The position numbers and the translations under genes were made by a program. The notes under the pieces are model-generated. The model worked only from the letters and a program-made list of their open reading frames with translations, was not told the DNA's origin and ran no database searches. Below are positions 23,573 to 33,640 of a DNA stretch of 64,000 nt, in pieces. How positions within the stretch are numbered: the first letter of the stretch is position 1; each line of letters begins with the position of its first letter. Origin of the DNA: Streptococcus porcinus (GTDB taxonomy: Bacteria; Bacillota; Bacilli; Lactobacillales; Streptococcaceae); the NCBI RefSeq assembly GCF_900475415.1, contig NZ_LS483388.1:1040001-1104000 (forward strand), written 5' to 3'.

Positions 23573-25051
23573 ATGAATTCAAATGATACAAAATCATTCT
23601 TTGGACATCCTCGTGGTTTGTCCACTCTCTTTTTTACAGAAATGTGGGAAAGATTTTCATACTATGGTATGCGTGCTATTTTACTTTATTATATGTATTA
23701 TAGTGTCAGTCAAGGCGGTTTAGGATTTGACAAAGTAACCGCTGCTTCTATTATGGCTATTTACGGTTCCCTAGTCTATTTGTCATCGATTATTGGCGGG
23801 TATATTAGTGATAGAATTCTCGGAAGTCGCAAATCAGTCCTTTATGGTGGAATTCTTATCATGTTAGGACATATTGCATTAGCAACGCCATTTGGGAAAA
23901 CAGCTCTTTTTGTTTCAATTGCTTTAATTATTTTAGGGACTGGCTTTTTAAAGCCCAATGTCTCAGAAATGGTTGGGGGCCTCTATGGTGAGAAAGATTT
24001 ACGCCGCGATGCAGGGTTCAGTATTTTTGTTTTTGGAATTAACCTTGGTGCTTTCATTGCACCTGCTATTGTTGGTTATCTTGGTCAGGAAATAAATTTT
24101 CACCTAGGATTTTCTCTAGCAGCTATCGGGATGTTCTTTGGTTTACTACAATATGTTCGAGATGGTAAAAAATACCTTTCAGAAGATAGTTTACATCCAA
24201 CGGATCCCCTCTCAGATGCTGAGAAACAAGATTTAAAGAAAAAATCCTTAATTAGTGGTATTGTGGTTATTTTATTAATAGTTATTCTTAAATTACTAAA
24301 CCTTTTAACCATCAATAGCGTCATTAATATTTTTACCTTTATTGCCATTGTTATTCCAATCTACTACTTCTTTAAGATTTTAAGTAGTAAGAAAATTTCA
24401 GATACTGAGCGGTCGCGAGTTTGGGCCTATATCCCACTCTTCATTGCCTCAATTCTATTCTGGTCAATTGAAGAGCAAGGTTCTGTGGTCTTGGCTCTTT
24501 TCGCAGATGATCAAACTCGTCTCTACTTTAACCTGTTTGGCCAACATATTAATTTCCCATCATCATATTTTCAAAGTATTAATCCTTTATTTATTATGCT
24601 TTATGTTCCTTTCTTTGCATGGATTTGGGCCAAATTAGGAAGTAAACAACCATCGTCACCTAAGAAGTTTGCCTACGGATTAATTGCAGCTGGTCTGTCC
24701 TTTGTTTGGATGATGTTACCAGGTATGTTATTTGGAGTTCACGCTAAGGTTAGCCCTATGTGGCTAATTGTTAGTTGGGCTATCGTAATTGTTGGTGAAA
24801 TGCTTATTTCTCCAATTGGCTTATCAGTTACAACTAAATTGGCTCCCAAAGCTTTCCAAGCACAAATGATGTCAATTTGGTTCTTGAGTAACGCATCAGC
24901 CCAAGCTATTAACGCACAAATTGTGAAGTTTTATACTCCTGGAAATGAAGTTGCCTATTATGGTATTGTAGGTACTATAACAATCGTCTTTGGTTTCCTC
25001 TTATTCTTCTATGTACCACGTATCGACAAATTGATGGCTGGTGTAAAATAA
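23573..25051 (+). CDS. dtpT: DtpT-type proton-dependent di/tripeptide transporter
   Basis: This transporter of about 492 residues belongs to the POT/PTR2 family: the [20 protein letters not shown] start with the ExxER proton-coupling motif, [14 protein letters not shown] (motif of loop 2-3), [13 protein letters not shown] on helix 5, and about 14 hydrophobic helices. It imports di- and tripeptides with protons. The frame is open from an ATG at 23555, but AAGGAG at 23558-23563 makes the ATG at 23573 the real start. It forms a single-gene unit. Confidence 0.93.
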   Translation: MNSNDTKSFFGHPRGLSTLFFTEMWERFSYYGMRAILLYYMYYSVSQGGLGFDKVTAASIMAIYGSLVYLSSIIGGYISDRILGSRKSVLYGGILIMLGHIALATPFGKTALFVSIALIILGTGFLKPNVSEMVGGLYGEKDLRRDAGFSIFVFGINLGAFIAPAIVGYLGQEINFHLGFSLAAIGMFFGLLQYVRDGKKYLSEDSLHPTDPLSDAEKQDLKKKSLISGIVVILLIVILKLLNLLTINSVINIFTFIAIVIPIYYFFKILSSKKISDTERSRVWAYIPLFIASILFWSIEEQGSVVLALFADDQTRLYFNLFGQHINFPSSYFQSINPLFIMLYVPFFAWIWAKLGSKQPSSPKKFAYGLIAAGLSFVWMMLPGMLFGVHAKVSPMWLIVSWAIVIVGEMLISPIGLSVTTKLAPKAFQAQMMSIWFLSNASAQAINAQIVKFYTPGNEVAYYGIVGTITIVFGFLLFFYVPRIDKLMAGVK

Positions 25052-25094
25052 AACAAAGGTCACTCACTTATGAGAGTGGCCTTTGTTTTATTTT
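25046..25094. terminator. Terminator of the peptide transporter gene
   Basis: AAAATAAAACAAAGGTCACTC pairs, with one G-U, with GAGTGGCCTTTGTTTTATTTT around a short loop. A and T runs on both sides suggest bidirectional action. Confidence 0.85.
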
Positions 25095-25264
25095 ACTAAA
25101 AGTTTTTCTTTTATTTTCTCAAGAAGAAACATTTCTGGATTAGTCTTGAAGTCTTGAGAATTATCTAGCCGCGGCTGAAAGGCAAGCTGTTACAATAATA
25201 GCACTACTTTAACATCTTTAAACTTAGCAGGATATCATTCAATCATACAGAGATATCCTTTTCT

Positions 25265-25531
25265 TTAAATTGTTATACCCATATCACCAGCAATCTCAGG
25301 TGGAGTTACGGACTGGTTTTCGGGTTTATTAGCATTGTCAATCAGTGTTTCGTCATGATCTTTATATGTTCTTTCTGTTTTTACTTCATTAGTCTTCACC
25401 TGCTCTTCTCTGGCAAGTGTATCATGAATCAACTCTTCTGTTATCTCTTCGATAGATTTTTGACTAAGTTCCGCTCTTACTTTAAGAAGATCATAGTCAT
25501 GGTCATTTAGTTGTGTCCTAATTGTTTTCAT
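25265..25531 (-). CDS. Small protein with ribbon-helix-helix-like N-terminus
   Basis: This 88-residue, highly charged protein has an N-terminal segment (MKTIRTQLNDHDYDLLKVRA, then ELSQKSIEEIT) with the beta strand–helix–helix pattern of CopG/Arc-type DNA-binding antitoxins or repressors. The remaining part (about 45-88) is acidic, polar and probably disordered. A strong CGGAGGAA ribosome site and a TATACT -10 (25569-25564 on the - strand, with a poorly spaced TTGAGC upstream) support expression. No toxin gene is adjacent. Function is not known; the structural call is by eye. Confidence 0.6.
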   Translation of the reverse strand: MKTIRTQLNDHDYDLLKVRAELSQKSIEEITEELIHDTLAREEQVKTNEVKTERTYKDHDETLIDNANKPENQSVTPPEIAGDMGITI

Positions 25532-25886
25532 AATTTATTCCTCCGTGTGTTCTTTTCTTTAGTATACCTTAAAATGTTTAAAAAGGCTCAAAAAAGCATT
25601 ACTGTATAATATAGGCCCTAGGTCCAACTAAGAACTACTACTTACACCCTTAGTTATGGGTTGTTGTTTTTCAAAACAGTCTATTCGAATACTGCCAAGT
25701 TCCCACTTAGATGCTTCTCAATTTTCTACGCTAATAACTTCTGTTTTTATCAGATCATAGAAAAATGAGAATATTATGAATATGTGCTTATTGTTTGAAA
25801 TATTGCAATAAATGGATTTTTCTCTCTTTTACCATTATTGGCAAAAATCTTTATTTTTAATATAATTATAATTATTAGATTTTATA
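25532..25886. other. Intergenic region with a possible coding relict
   Basis: No intact gene was found. On the - strand one frame between 25717 and 25628 reads like protein (contains KWELGSIRIDCFEKQQ) and ends at a stop; a TGA stops the frame immediately upstream, at 25720-25718. This may be a decayed gene end. The rest, to the promoter at 25887, is A/T-rich and holds nothing recognised. Confidence 0.3.
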
Positions 25887-25914
25887 TTGACAAGCATTCC
25901 TTCTATTGTATAAT
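25887..25914 (+). promoter_or_regulatory. Promoter of the DUF554 gene
   Basis: TTGACA, a 16-base spacer and TATAAT, both consensus hexamers, lie 32 bases before the ATG at 25946. Confidence 0.9.
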
Positions 25915-25945
25915 AGCCATAGATGCTTTAGGAGGATTACAGCAG

Positions 25946-26668
25946 ATGACCTATTTCACTGGTTTTGGAACCATAATCGATACTATTTCTATTCTTTTAG
26001 CTGGGATTTTTGGAGTGCTTTTTGGTAAGTATTTGAATGAAAGACATCAAAGCGGTTTAACGATGGCTTCAGGTGTTAGTGTGTTGTTTATCGGTATTTC
26101 TGGAGCTATGCCAGGTATGCTAAAGTTTGCTAATAATAGTATGACTAATGAACATGCTATGCTTGTTGTTGGTTGCTTGTGCTTAGGAAGTCTATTTGGT
26201 GAATTTCTAAATATTGAAGCCTTTTTTGATAAGTTTGGTAATTGGTTAAAAACTAAGACAGGCAGTAATAAAGATCCTGACTTTGTGAATGCTTTCGTGA
26301 CTGCGACATTGACAGTTAGTATTGGTGCTATGGCTATTATTGGTCCTATTCAAGATGGCATTTCTAACAATCCAAGTACCTTATTAACTAAAAGTGTTTT
26401 AGATTTTGTTATTGTCATCGTCTTAACGACAACTTTAGGAAAGGGAGCGGTTTTTTCAGCTATTCCGGTATTTTTCTTACAAGGATTAATTACCATTTTG
26501 GCAAAGATAGTACAGCCTTTCATGACTTCTGCAGCCTTAACAAACATTTCTTTAGTTGGTTCTATCCTTATCTTTTGCGTCGGACTGAATATTATTTGGG
26601 GTAAGACAATGCGTGTAGCTAACATGTTGCCTGCACTGCTTTTCGCGGCTATAATAGCCTATTTTTAA
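25946..26668 (+). CDS. DUF554 membrane protein (YdfK/YqgA-like)
   Basis: This protein of about 240 residues has seven or so hydrophobic segments and the family marks GTIIDTISILLAGIFGVLFG at the start, FVTATLTVSIGAMAIIGPIQDG in the middle and GLNIIWG near the end. The family is a predicted inner-membrane transporter of unknown substrate. The frame runs further upstream, but a consensus promoter occupies that stretch and GGAGG lies before the ATG at 25946. It is a single-gene unit with its own terminator. Confidence 0.85.
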   Translation: MTYFTGFGTIIDTISILLAGIFGVLFGKYLNERHQSGLTMASGVSVLFIGISGAMPGMLKFANNSMTNEHAMLVVGCLCLGSLFGEFLNIEAFFDKFGNWLKTKTGSNKDPDFVNAFVTATLTVSIGAMAIIGPIQDGISNNPSTLLTKSVLDFVIVIVLTTTLGKGAVFSAIPVFFLQGLITILAKIVQPFMTSAALTNISLVGSILIFCVGLNIIWGKTMRVANMLPALLFAAIIAYF

Positions 26669-26684
26669 ATGACTAAGTAGTAAA

Positions 26685-26724
26685 AATAAAAAACGACCTC
26701 TAGTCAAAGAGGTCGTTTTTTATT
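26685..26724. terminator. Terminator of the DUF554 gene
   Basis: AATAAAAAACGACCTCT and AGAGGTCGTTTTTTATT pair perfectly around a 6-base loop. Confidence 0.9.
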
Positions 26725-26879
26725 ACTCACGTAGTGTAGTTTAGCATAGTATAAGGAATATTTTCAAAATCAACAAGATGATGAAACTAAAATACAGTAA
26801 TTTTAGACATTAGGGGAGTCACATTCTTTCTCTCCTATTTGAAGTTTCTATAGTGCAAATGAAAAGATAAATGGATGAG

Positions 26880-26909
26880 AAAAAAGAGTGCCATTATCAC
26901 TCTTTTTAA
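26880..26909 (-). terminator. Terminator of the DUF1002 gene
   Basis: On the - strand AAAAAGAGTG and CACTCTTTTT pair around a 7-base loop, ending in a T run just after the stop codon. The bases between the two terminators (26725-26879) hold no gene. Confidence 0.8.
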
Positions 26910-26911
26910 GC

Positions 26912-27868
26912 TTATCCGATTAAGGATCTAAAGAATTCAACGATTTGCTGCCAAATCCCCTTGCCAGTTTCAACTGCTTTTGCAGAGTCAAAATTAAGGT
27001 TTATATTTTTAAAAGTTGATCCAGATTTAGAGACAATGGAATCTTTCAATGAATTTAAGGTAGCAGTAAAGTGAGAGTTACTAATGATACCACTGTTAGA
27101 AAGATTAACTGCAAAGTTAACAATCAAATTGATTTGATCAGAGGTCATGGCATTTTTAAGGCCATAATTTTTTAAAGTTTCATCAACAATCTTTTGAATC
27201 TCTTCCTTAGATAAACCACTTCCACCCTTAGCTACTGCTGTTTTGATATCTGTTAAAGCGACATTTAACTTATCAGAATCATAGCCATTTTTACCAGAAT
27301 TTTCAGCATTGATGCCAGATAAAGTCGAAAGTTCTTGCTGGGCTAAATTTTTATTTTCTTGCGGGACCTTTGCTCCATTTTCCTCGAGAGAGTAATAGAT
27401 GCCTGCCAATGCAGACTCGCCCGTTACTCTGATTGGTGAGGCGATGGTGATATTCGCATGTTCAATTCCTAAGGTAACAGCTGCATTACGATACATATCT
27501 TGAGTTACCTTGGTAATATTTTCTGGAGTAACAATAGCTACCTTGAGAATATCATTGGAGCCTAACTTTTCAATTTTAACTGATGAATACAGTTGAATAC
27601 TTGAATCATCTGCAATATTCATAATTTTAGCGTATGAACTTGTCGTCAGCGTTTTTAGTTTTGTGTCTTTACCACTATTATAGTTTAATAATGACAAGGT
27701 TTGATCTTTTTGTGCTTGATCTAATGAGTAACCAAGGACGTAATCAGGCTGAACATAGGCTTCATCAATAACACCTTGAACATCGTTACTAGCAGCAAAG
27801 GCAGTCGAAACCATAAAGCTACTAGCCAATACGAAGCCAGCCAATAACATTTTTTTCTTAATAGTCAT
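26912..27868 (-). CDS. Secreted DUF1002 protein
   Basis: This 318-residue protein begins with a classic signal peptide (basic MTIKKK, a hydrophobic core, then VSTAFAASND with a likely cut after AFA). The mature part fits DUF1002: VQGVIDEAYVQPDYVLGYSLD at the start, a central VTPENITKV and ITIASPIRVTGESALAGI, and a helical C-terminus. The family is found in Firmicutes; its function is unknown. No sortase motif or lipobox is present, so it should be released or loosely bound. RBS GAGGAA. Confidence 0.85.
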   Translation of the reverse strand: MTIKKKMLLAGFVLASSFMVSTAFAASNDVQGVIDEAYVQPDYVLGYSLDQAQKDQTLSLLNYNSGKDTKLKTLTTSSYAKIMNIADDSSIQLYSSVKIEKLGSNDILKVAIVTPENITKVTQDMYRNAAVTLGIEHANITIASPIRVTGESALAGIYYSLEENGAKVPQENKNLAQQELSTLSGINAENSGKNGYDSDKLNVALTDIKTAVAKGGSGLSKEEIQKIVDETLKNYGLKNAMTSDQINLIVNFAVNLSNSGIISNSHFTATLNSLKDSIVSKSGSTFKNINLNFDSAKAVETGKGIWQQIVEFFRSLIG

Positions 27869-27902
27869 TTTTTCCTCTTATCCTATAGATTTAACCTTTT
27901 TC

Positions 27903-27943
27903 AATATGAGAACAGATTTGAAAGAATCTGTTCTCATATTATA
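27903..27943. promoter_or_regulatory. Promoter with a 16-base palindrome, DUF1002 gene
   Basis: AATATGAGAACAGATT and AATCTGTTCTCATATT are perfect complements around a 6-base loop. On the - strand the -10 box TATAAT (27943-27938) overlaps the first arm. No T run follows. It is either an operator covering the start site or a stable 5' hairpin of the transcript. Confidence 0.6.
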
Positions 27944-28083
27944 ACATCTTCTTTTTAAAAGTTGCATTAAAAACCTACAACATACTGAAGTCAATAAAAT
28001 AATTTGGTAACCAATTGTCAGGTCACTAGTAGACTTTCCTTAAAAATAATCACTTATTTCTGGGAAATAGGAATTAGTTTAGC

Positions 28084-28497
28084 TTACTCATGAAGCTCTA
28101 AGGGAAGGCCATCTGGATCAAAGAAAAACGTCATTTTATCCCCAGTATAATCATCATACCTTAGTGGCTCAACTCTAATATTTTTTGCTTTTAATTCCTT
28201 AATATAATGTTCAATGTTTTTAACTCGAAAAGCTAAATGGCGTAAGCCACACGCTTCACGGTCATATTCTGGCTGACCAATCCGCCTTGGAGGAGCCTGA
28301 TAAGCGGGATCTGAGGTTGAGTTACCAAAGATTTCTAGTTCAATATCTCCACACTTAAGATCAAGTTTATAATCATGTCGCTCTGGTCGATGATTTTCAC
28401 GAATGATTTCAAAGCCTAATTGATTGACATAAAAATCTTTTGATTTGTCATAATCAGAGACAATAATCGCGACATGATGAATTGCAGAAAGTTTCAT
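28084..28497 (-). CDS. VOC-family (glyoxalase-like) metalloprotein
   Basis: This protein of about 137 residues contains two beta-alpha-beta-beta-beta modules: the first begins LSAIHHVAIIVSDYDKSKDFY, and the second is around LRHLAFRVKNIEHYIKEL, ending FFFDPDGLPLELHE. Metal ligands would be the histidine of HHVAI, E in DIELEIF, H in LRHLAF and the terminal E in LPLELHE. The sequence resembles the YaeR/LguL-type group. The enzymatic substrate is unknown. Two ATGs are close together; the one at 28497 is 7 bases from AAGGGAG and is preferred. Confidence 0.8.
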   Translation of the reverse strand: MKLSAIHHVAIIVSDYDKSKDFYVNQLGFEIIRENHRPERHDYKLDLKCGDIELEIFGNSTSDPAYQAPPRRIGQPEYDREACGLRHLAFRVKNIEHYIKELKAKNIRVEPLRYDDYTGDKMTFFFDPDGLPLELHE

Positions 28498-28519
28498 CTT
28501 CATTCTCCCTTCTTAAATA

Positions 28520-28549
28520 AGAGAACAGGGATTTTATGCCCTGTTCTCT
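28520..28549. terminator. Hairpin between srtA and the VOC gene
   Basis: AGAGAACAGGG and CCCTGTTCTCT pair around an 8-base loop. Neither strand has a proper U tract, so read-through from gyrA–srtA into the VOC gene is possible. Confidence 0.5.
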
Positions 28550-28554
28550 ACACT

Positions 28555-29313
28555 CTATTCAATTGCAACTTGGTTATAGGAATGATTAAAGGCCTTCATA
28601 ACAGAGTCGGGAGCTCCTTTATAAGACATTTCTTTTTTTAATATCCCCTTAACACAGATTCTTTGTGTAGCCTCTGCATCGGTACAAGTAATAAGAGTAA
28701 TTTCCTTTGTACCAGGAGTATTATTTAAAACATCAATACGATCTGGGGCTACAGTTTGTACAGATACGATATCATATTGATAAATATTTTCTTTATCCGT
28801 TACGTAAATGGGCATCCCCACCTTAACTCGTTCTAAAGGTGAAAATAACATGTGAGAGGAACCAGCCATACCAAAAATATGGTGACTAGCTAATGAGTAG
28901 TTATTTTCTCCTCCCATAACCTGTTCTTCTTTCATGGTTCCCGCACCATAAATTAGTTCTGTATTACCCAATCCTTTGAATATAGGTAAATTGATATTCA
29001 CATCAGGTATTGCAATGCCTCCAATTACAGGAAGCTTTTGAGCTGCCATTTGAGCCTGTAAAACAGTATCTGTTGAAACTGCTTTGACAGAGTTGAAGTC
29101 AAATGTGCTCTCAGCCTGCTGATTTTTTTTAATGGTCTGTTTAGAGACATGCTGAACTTGGTATTTATTTGAATTCCAAGCAATAATAGTATTACGGATA
29201 GTCTTGTTAAAAAGCAACCCCAAACCAAGGATTAGAAGAAAAGTAGCAAATAAAGTACGGAACTTTGACGATGCGCTTTTCTTCTTATCTCTTCTTGTTC
29301 TTCTTCTTGTCAT
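28555..29313 (-). CDS. srtA: SrtA, class A housekeeping sortase
   Basis: This 252-residue enzyme has a basic N-terminus, a membrane anchor (about 20-36) and a catalytic beta-barrel with H144 (SLASHHIFG), C210 (TLITCTD) and R218 (TQRIC), spaced as in the S. pyogenes enzyme. It joins LPXTG-bearing surface proteins to lipid II-linked cell wall precursors. The gene starts 2 bases after gyrA, the standard streptococcal arrangement, so it shares the gyrA promoter. Confidence 0.97.
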   Translation of the reverse strand: MTRRRTRRDKKKSASSKFRTLFATFLLILGLGLLFNKTIRNTIIAWNSNKYQVQHVSKQTIKKNQQAESTFDFNSVKAVSTDTVLQAQMAAQKLPVIGGIAIPDVNINLPIFKGLGNTELIYGAGTMKEEQVMGGENNYSLASHHIFGMAGSSHMLFSPLERVKVGMPIYVTDKENIYQYDIVSVQTVAPDRIDVLNNTPGTKEITLITCTDAEATQRICVKGILKKEMSYKGAPDSVMKAFNHSYNQVAIE

Positions 29314-29315
29314 TC

Positions 29316-31826
29316 TTAATCCTCACTTTTATCTATTGAAGCAGGGGTTATGTCTTGACTAGATGCTACGTCTGAGGTTGATAATTTAGCTAAATCTTTT
29401 TCGACTTCAGGATCTACCAAAGCAAAGGTGACAATTTTTGAGTCTTGATCTAATCGCATGACCTTAACCCCCATTGTAGATCTGCCAGTTTGAGAAACAT
29501 CAGCTATACTAGTTCTTATAATGACGCCTTTGTTTGTTATAATCATAATATCCTCATGACCTGTAACAGTCACTAAACCTGCTAATTGACCATTCTTGGC
29601 GGTAATATTAGCAGTTTTTATGCCTTTACCTCCGCGGCCTTTTGTTGGGTATTCTGTAGCAGGTGTACGCTTACCATAGCCTTTTTCAGTAATGATAAGC
29701 ACTTCTTGGTTGTCGCTAATCCGTGAAGCACCAACAACTAGATCATCATCACGAAGTTTAACCCCACGAACACCCGTCGCTGAACGTCCCATATTGCGAA
29801 TACTTGCTTCTTCAAATCTAACTGAATAGCCTGATTTTGTTCCTATAATGATATCTTCTGAACCGTCAGTTAGCAAGACATTAATTAACTCATCGCCATC
29901 CTTAAGATTTAAAGCACGTAAACCATTTTGTCTAATATTGCCAAATTCTGAAGCATTTGTTCTTTTAACCAAACCTTGACGAGTGGTGAAGAAGAAAAAT
30001 TTATTATCAATGTCTTCTTTACGCGCATTAATGATAGTTTGTATCGTTTCTTCTTCATCCAATTTTAAAAGATTAACAATTGGTAGACCTTTAGCTGTCC
30101 TACCGTATTCTGGAATCTCATAAGCTTTTAGCCTATAGACACGTCCTTTATTGGTGAAAAATAGGAGGGTATCATGTGTACTTGTTGAAACTAACTCTTT
30201 AACGAAGTCATCATCATTGACACCAGTCCCTTGAACGCCTCGACCTCCACGTTTTTGGGAACGAAATTCATCTTGAGCCAAACGTTTGATATACCCTTTA
30301 TTTGATAAGGTGATCAAAACATCTTCCACTTCAATGAGGTCTTCATCTTCAAGTGATAATACTTCACCAACCATTAATTCTGTACGACGAGGATCAGCGT
30401 ATTTGCGTTTAATCTCGTCCATTTCTTGAATGATGATAGCGCTAATTCGGTCTGGTTTAGCCAGAATATCAGCTAAATCAGCTATTAAAGCAATTAAATC
30501 ATCATATTCTGATTGGATTTTATCTCTTTCCAAGCCTGTCAAGCGACGTAAACGCATATCCAAAATTGCCTGGCTTTGTCGTTCAGATAATTGGAAGCGA
30601 CTCATTAACTCAGCTTGTGCAATAACATCTGTTTGGCTATTTCGAATAATTGCAATAACTTCATCAAGATGATCTAAGGCAACCAATAAACCTTCTAAAA
30701 TATGTGCCCGTGCTTCTGCTTTTTCTTTATCAAAACGAGTTCGGCGAGTTATAACTTCTTTTTGGTGACTGATATAATTATCAATGATTTGTCTAAGAGT
30801 TAAGATTTTTGGTACACCGTTCTCAATAGCTAGCATATTAAAACTAAAATTAGTTTGTAGGCTTGTTAGTTTAAACAAATTGTTTAGGATAACATTAGCT
30901 GATGCATCGCGTTTAACTTCAATAACAAAGCGAACCCCTTCACGGCTGGATTCGTCACGGACTGCCGTAATTCCTTCAATCCGTTTCTCTTGAGCTAAGC
31001 GGACAATATGCTCATGAACTTTAGTTTTGTTAACACCATAAGGAAATTCAGTAACAACAATCCGTTCACGACCTGTCTTGGTTATCTCAATTTCCGTCCG
31101 TGAGCGCAAGACAATGGAGCCTTTACCGGTATCATAAGCACGATGAATACCTGAACGTCCCATAACCATAGCACCAGTTGGAAAATCTGGTCCCGGAATC
31201 ACTTCCATTAAGTCCCTAGTTGTACATTCAGGGTGCTCCATTACCATTTTGACAGCGTCAATTGATTCTCCCAAATTATGAGGGGGAATATTGGTAGCCA
31301 TCCCGACCGCAATACCAGTAGCACCATTTACCAATAAATTAGGAAATCGAGCTGGTAAAACGAGCGGCTCACGTTCACTTCCATCGTAGTTGTCTTGAAA
31401 ATCAACAGTATTTTTATTAATATCCTTTAGAAGCTCTAGTGCTATTTTGCTCATGCGAGCTTCGGTATAACGCTGGGCTGCAGCACCATCACCATCCATA
31501 GAACCAAAGTTTCCATGACCATCTACTAGCATATGACGGTATGACCACCACTGTGCCATCCGAACCATCGCCTCGTAAATTGAAGAATCTCCGTGAGGAT
31601 GATATTTACCCATAACATCACCTGTGATACGGGCAGATTTTTTATGTGGTTTATCTGGGGTAACTCCTAGTTCATTCATGCCATAAAGAATGCGACGATG
31701 GACAGGTTTTAAACCGTCACGAACATCTGGCAAGGCTCTAGCCACGATAACACTCATAGCATAGTCAATGAAACTTGTTTTCATTTCACTTGTCAGATTG
31801 ACGTCAATTAGATTTTTATCTTGCAT
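29316..31826 (-). CDS. gyrA: GyrA, DNA gyrase subunit A
   Basis: This 836-residue protein has the winged-helix/breakage-reunion domain with catalytic Y120 ([11 protein letters not shown]) and a C-terminal six-bladed domain with the GyrA box QKRGGRG. The quinolone-resistance region reads [11 protein letters not shown], with S81 and E85, the susceptible-type residues. With GyrB it introduces negative supercoils. RBS AAGGAG. It heads an operon with srtA. Confidence 0.98.
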   Translation of the reverse strand: MQDKNLIDVNLTSEMKTSFIDYAMSVIVARALPDVRDGLKPVHRRILYGMNELGVTPDKPHKKSARITGDVMGKYHPHGDSSIYEAMVRMAQWWSYRHMLVDGHGNFGSMDGDGAAAQRYTEARMSKIALELLKDINKNTVDFQDNYDGSEREPLVLPARFPNLLVNGATGIAVGMATNIPPHNLGESIDAVKMVMEHPECTTRDLMEVIPGPDFPTGAMVMGRSGIHRAYDTGKGSIVLRSRTEIEITKTGRERIVVTEFPYGVNKTKVHEHIVRLAQEKRIEGITAVRDESSREGVRFVIEVKRDASANVILNNLFKLTSLQTNFSFNMLAIENGVPKILTLRQIIDNYISHQKEVITRRTRFDKEKAEARAHILEGLLVALDHLDEVIAIIRNSQTDVIAQAELMSRFQLSERQSQAILDMRLRRLTGLERDKIQSEYDDLIALIADLADILAKPDRISAIIIQEMDEIKRKYADPRRTELMVGEVLSLEDEDLIEVEDVLITLSNKGYIKRLAQDEFRSQKRGGRGVQGTGVNDDDFVKELVSTSTHDTLLFFTNKGRVYRLKAYEIPEYGRTAKGLPIVNLLKLDEEETIQTIINARKEDIDNKFFFFTTRQGLVKRTNASEFGNIRQNGLRALNLKDGDELINVLLTDGSEDIIIGTKSGYSVRFEEASIRNMGRSATGVRGVKLRDDDLVVGASRISDNQEVLIITEKGYGKRTPATEYPTKGRGGKGIKTANITAKNGQLAGLVTVTGHEDIMIITNKGVIIRTSIADVSQTGRSTMGVKVMRLDQDSKIVTFALVDPEVEKDLAKLSTSDVASSQDITPASIDKSED

Positions 31827-31862
31827 TTAAGGAATGCTCCTTTTCTAGTCAAACTCTATAAC

Positions 31863-31891
31863 ATTATATCATAAAATCCTTATTTTTTCAC
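31863..31891 (-). promoter_or_regulatory. gyrA–srtA promoter
   Basis: On the - strand GTGAAA (31891-31886), 17 bases ending in TGA, and TATAAT (31868-31863) form an extended -10 promoter. Confidence 0.65.
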
Positions 31892-31938
31892 TTTGGAACC
31901 GCTATCAGAAAACTATTTTCATTTTTTCTCTGATTTGA

Positions 31939-31967
31939 GTGACAAAGTATTCACAAAGTGCTAAAAT
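31939..31967 (+). promoter_or_regulatory. ldh promoter with Rex-type half-site
   Basis: GTGACA, 17 bases and TAAAAT form the promoter. The spacer contains TTCACAA (31950-31956), one perfect half of the Rex site TTGTGAA-N4-TTCACAA; the other half (GTGACAA) matches at 4 of 7 positions. Rex binding here would block RNA polymerase. Confidence 0.6.
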
Positions 31968-31969
31968 GA

Positions 31970-33004
<1,035 letters not shown>

Positions 33005-33016
33005 ATTCTAAAAGCC

Positions 33017-33044
33017 AAAAGAGACCTTGATAGGTCTCTTTTTT
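33017..33044. terminator. ldh terminator
   Basis: AAAAGAGACCT and AGGTCTCTTTT pair around TGAT and run into T6. It touches the last codon of the convergent gene. Confidence 0.85.
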
Positions 33045-33576
33045 AGGGTCTTTTCTGATAGCGAAGCATGGCAATCCCATCAGTAACAGTTGATTCAATC
33101 AGTTGCAATTTATGCTCTATACTATACCCTTTAAACAAGGGTCTCCCTTGACCTAAAATAGTTGGGATAATTCCAATGATGTACTGATCAATCAACTCAG
33201 TAGCAAGCACAGAATGCACCAAATCTGCTCCTCCAAATAACCAAATGGGTCCACCCTCTTCTTGCTTGAGTTGTTTAAGGGTAGCTACTATATCCTTAGA
33301 AAAGTAAAGGTTGGGGTAATCTGAGTGTAAGTCCTGATGGCTAGCAACATAAAACCTTTTCTTATGATAGCCTTGTATCTGCTCGATAGGACAATCATCT
33401 AATGATTTTCGTCCCATAACGACAGTATCGCACGAAGCAAAAAAGGCATCATTATCAAATTGTAAAGCAGAATCATAAGCTGTTGTTCCATGTCCTTCGA
33501 TCCAATCATAAGAACCATCTGTTCGGGCAATAAAGCCATCTAAACTCATAGCGATATTTAAAATTAAGGGTCTCAC
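33043..33576 (-). CDS. RibD C-terminal/dihydrofolate-reductase-like protein
   Basis: This protein of about 177 residues resembles the RibD_C family: LILNIAMSLDGFIA at the start, CDTVVMGRKSLDD, and IWLFGGADLVHSVLATELIDQ, the NADPH-contacting GGA-type loop. Relatives (YwjB, YyaP) are stand-alone reductases of unknown substrate. An upstream GTG at 33615 would read through the nox terminator hairpin; instead AGGAGG six bases before the GTG at 33576 marks the start. It follows nox, perhaps by terminator read-through. Confidence 0.8.
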   Translation of the reverse strand: MRPLILNIAMSLDGFIARTDGSYDWIEGHGTTAYDSALQFDNDAFFASCDTVVMGRKSLDDCPIEQIQGYHKKRFYVASHQDLHSDYPNLYFSKDIVATLKQLKQEEGGPIWLFGGADLVHSVLATELIDQYIIGIIPTILGQGRPLFKGYSIEHKLQLIESTVTDGIAMLRYQKRP

Positions 33577-33589
33577 ATCTTTCCTCCTA

Positions 33590-33618
33590 AAAAAGTGTCC
33601 CTTCAGTGGGGACACTTT
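33590..33618 (-). terminator. nox terminator
   Basis: On the - strand AAAGTGTCCC and GGGACACTTT pair around a 7-base loop and end in TTTTTT. It lies between nox and the RibD-like gene. Confidence 0.8.
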
Positions 33619-33640
33619 ATCATGTCATATTTGACCTATT

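Noticed and set aside
25690..25720. A stretch (AGCATCTAAGTG on the - strand) resembling the 3' part of 23S rRNA
   Set aside because: Only about a dozen bases match from memory and flanking bases do not; such a match is expected by chance in a window this size.
29316..31826. Possible quinolone-resistance changes in gyrA
   Set aside because: Positions 81 and 85 read Ser and Glu, the susceptible-type residues.
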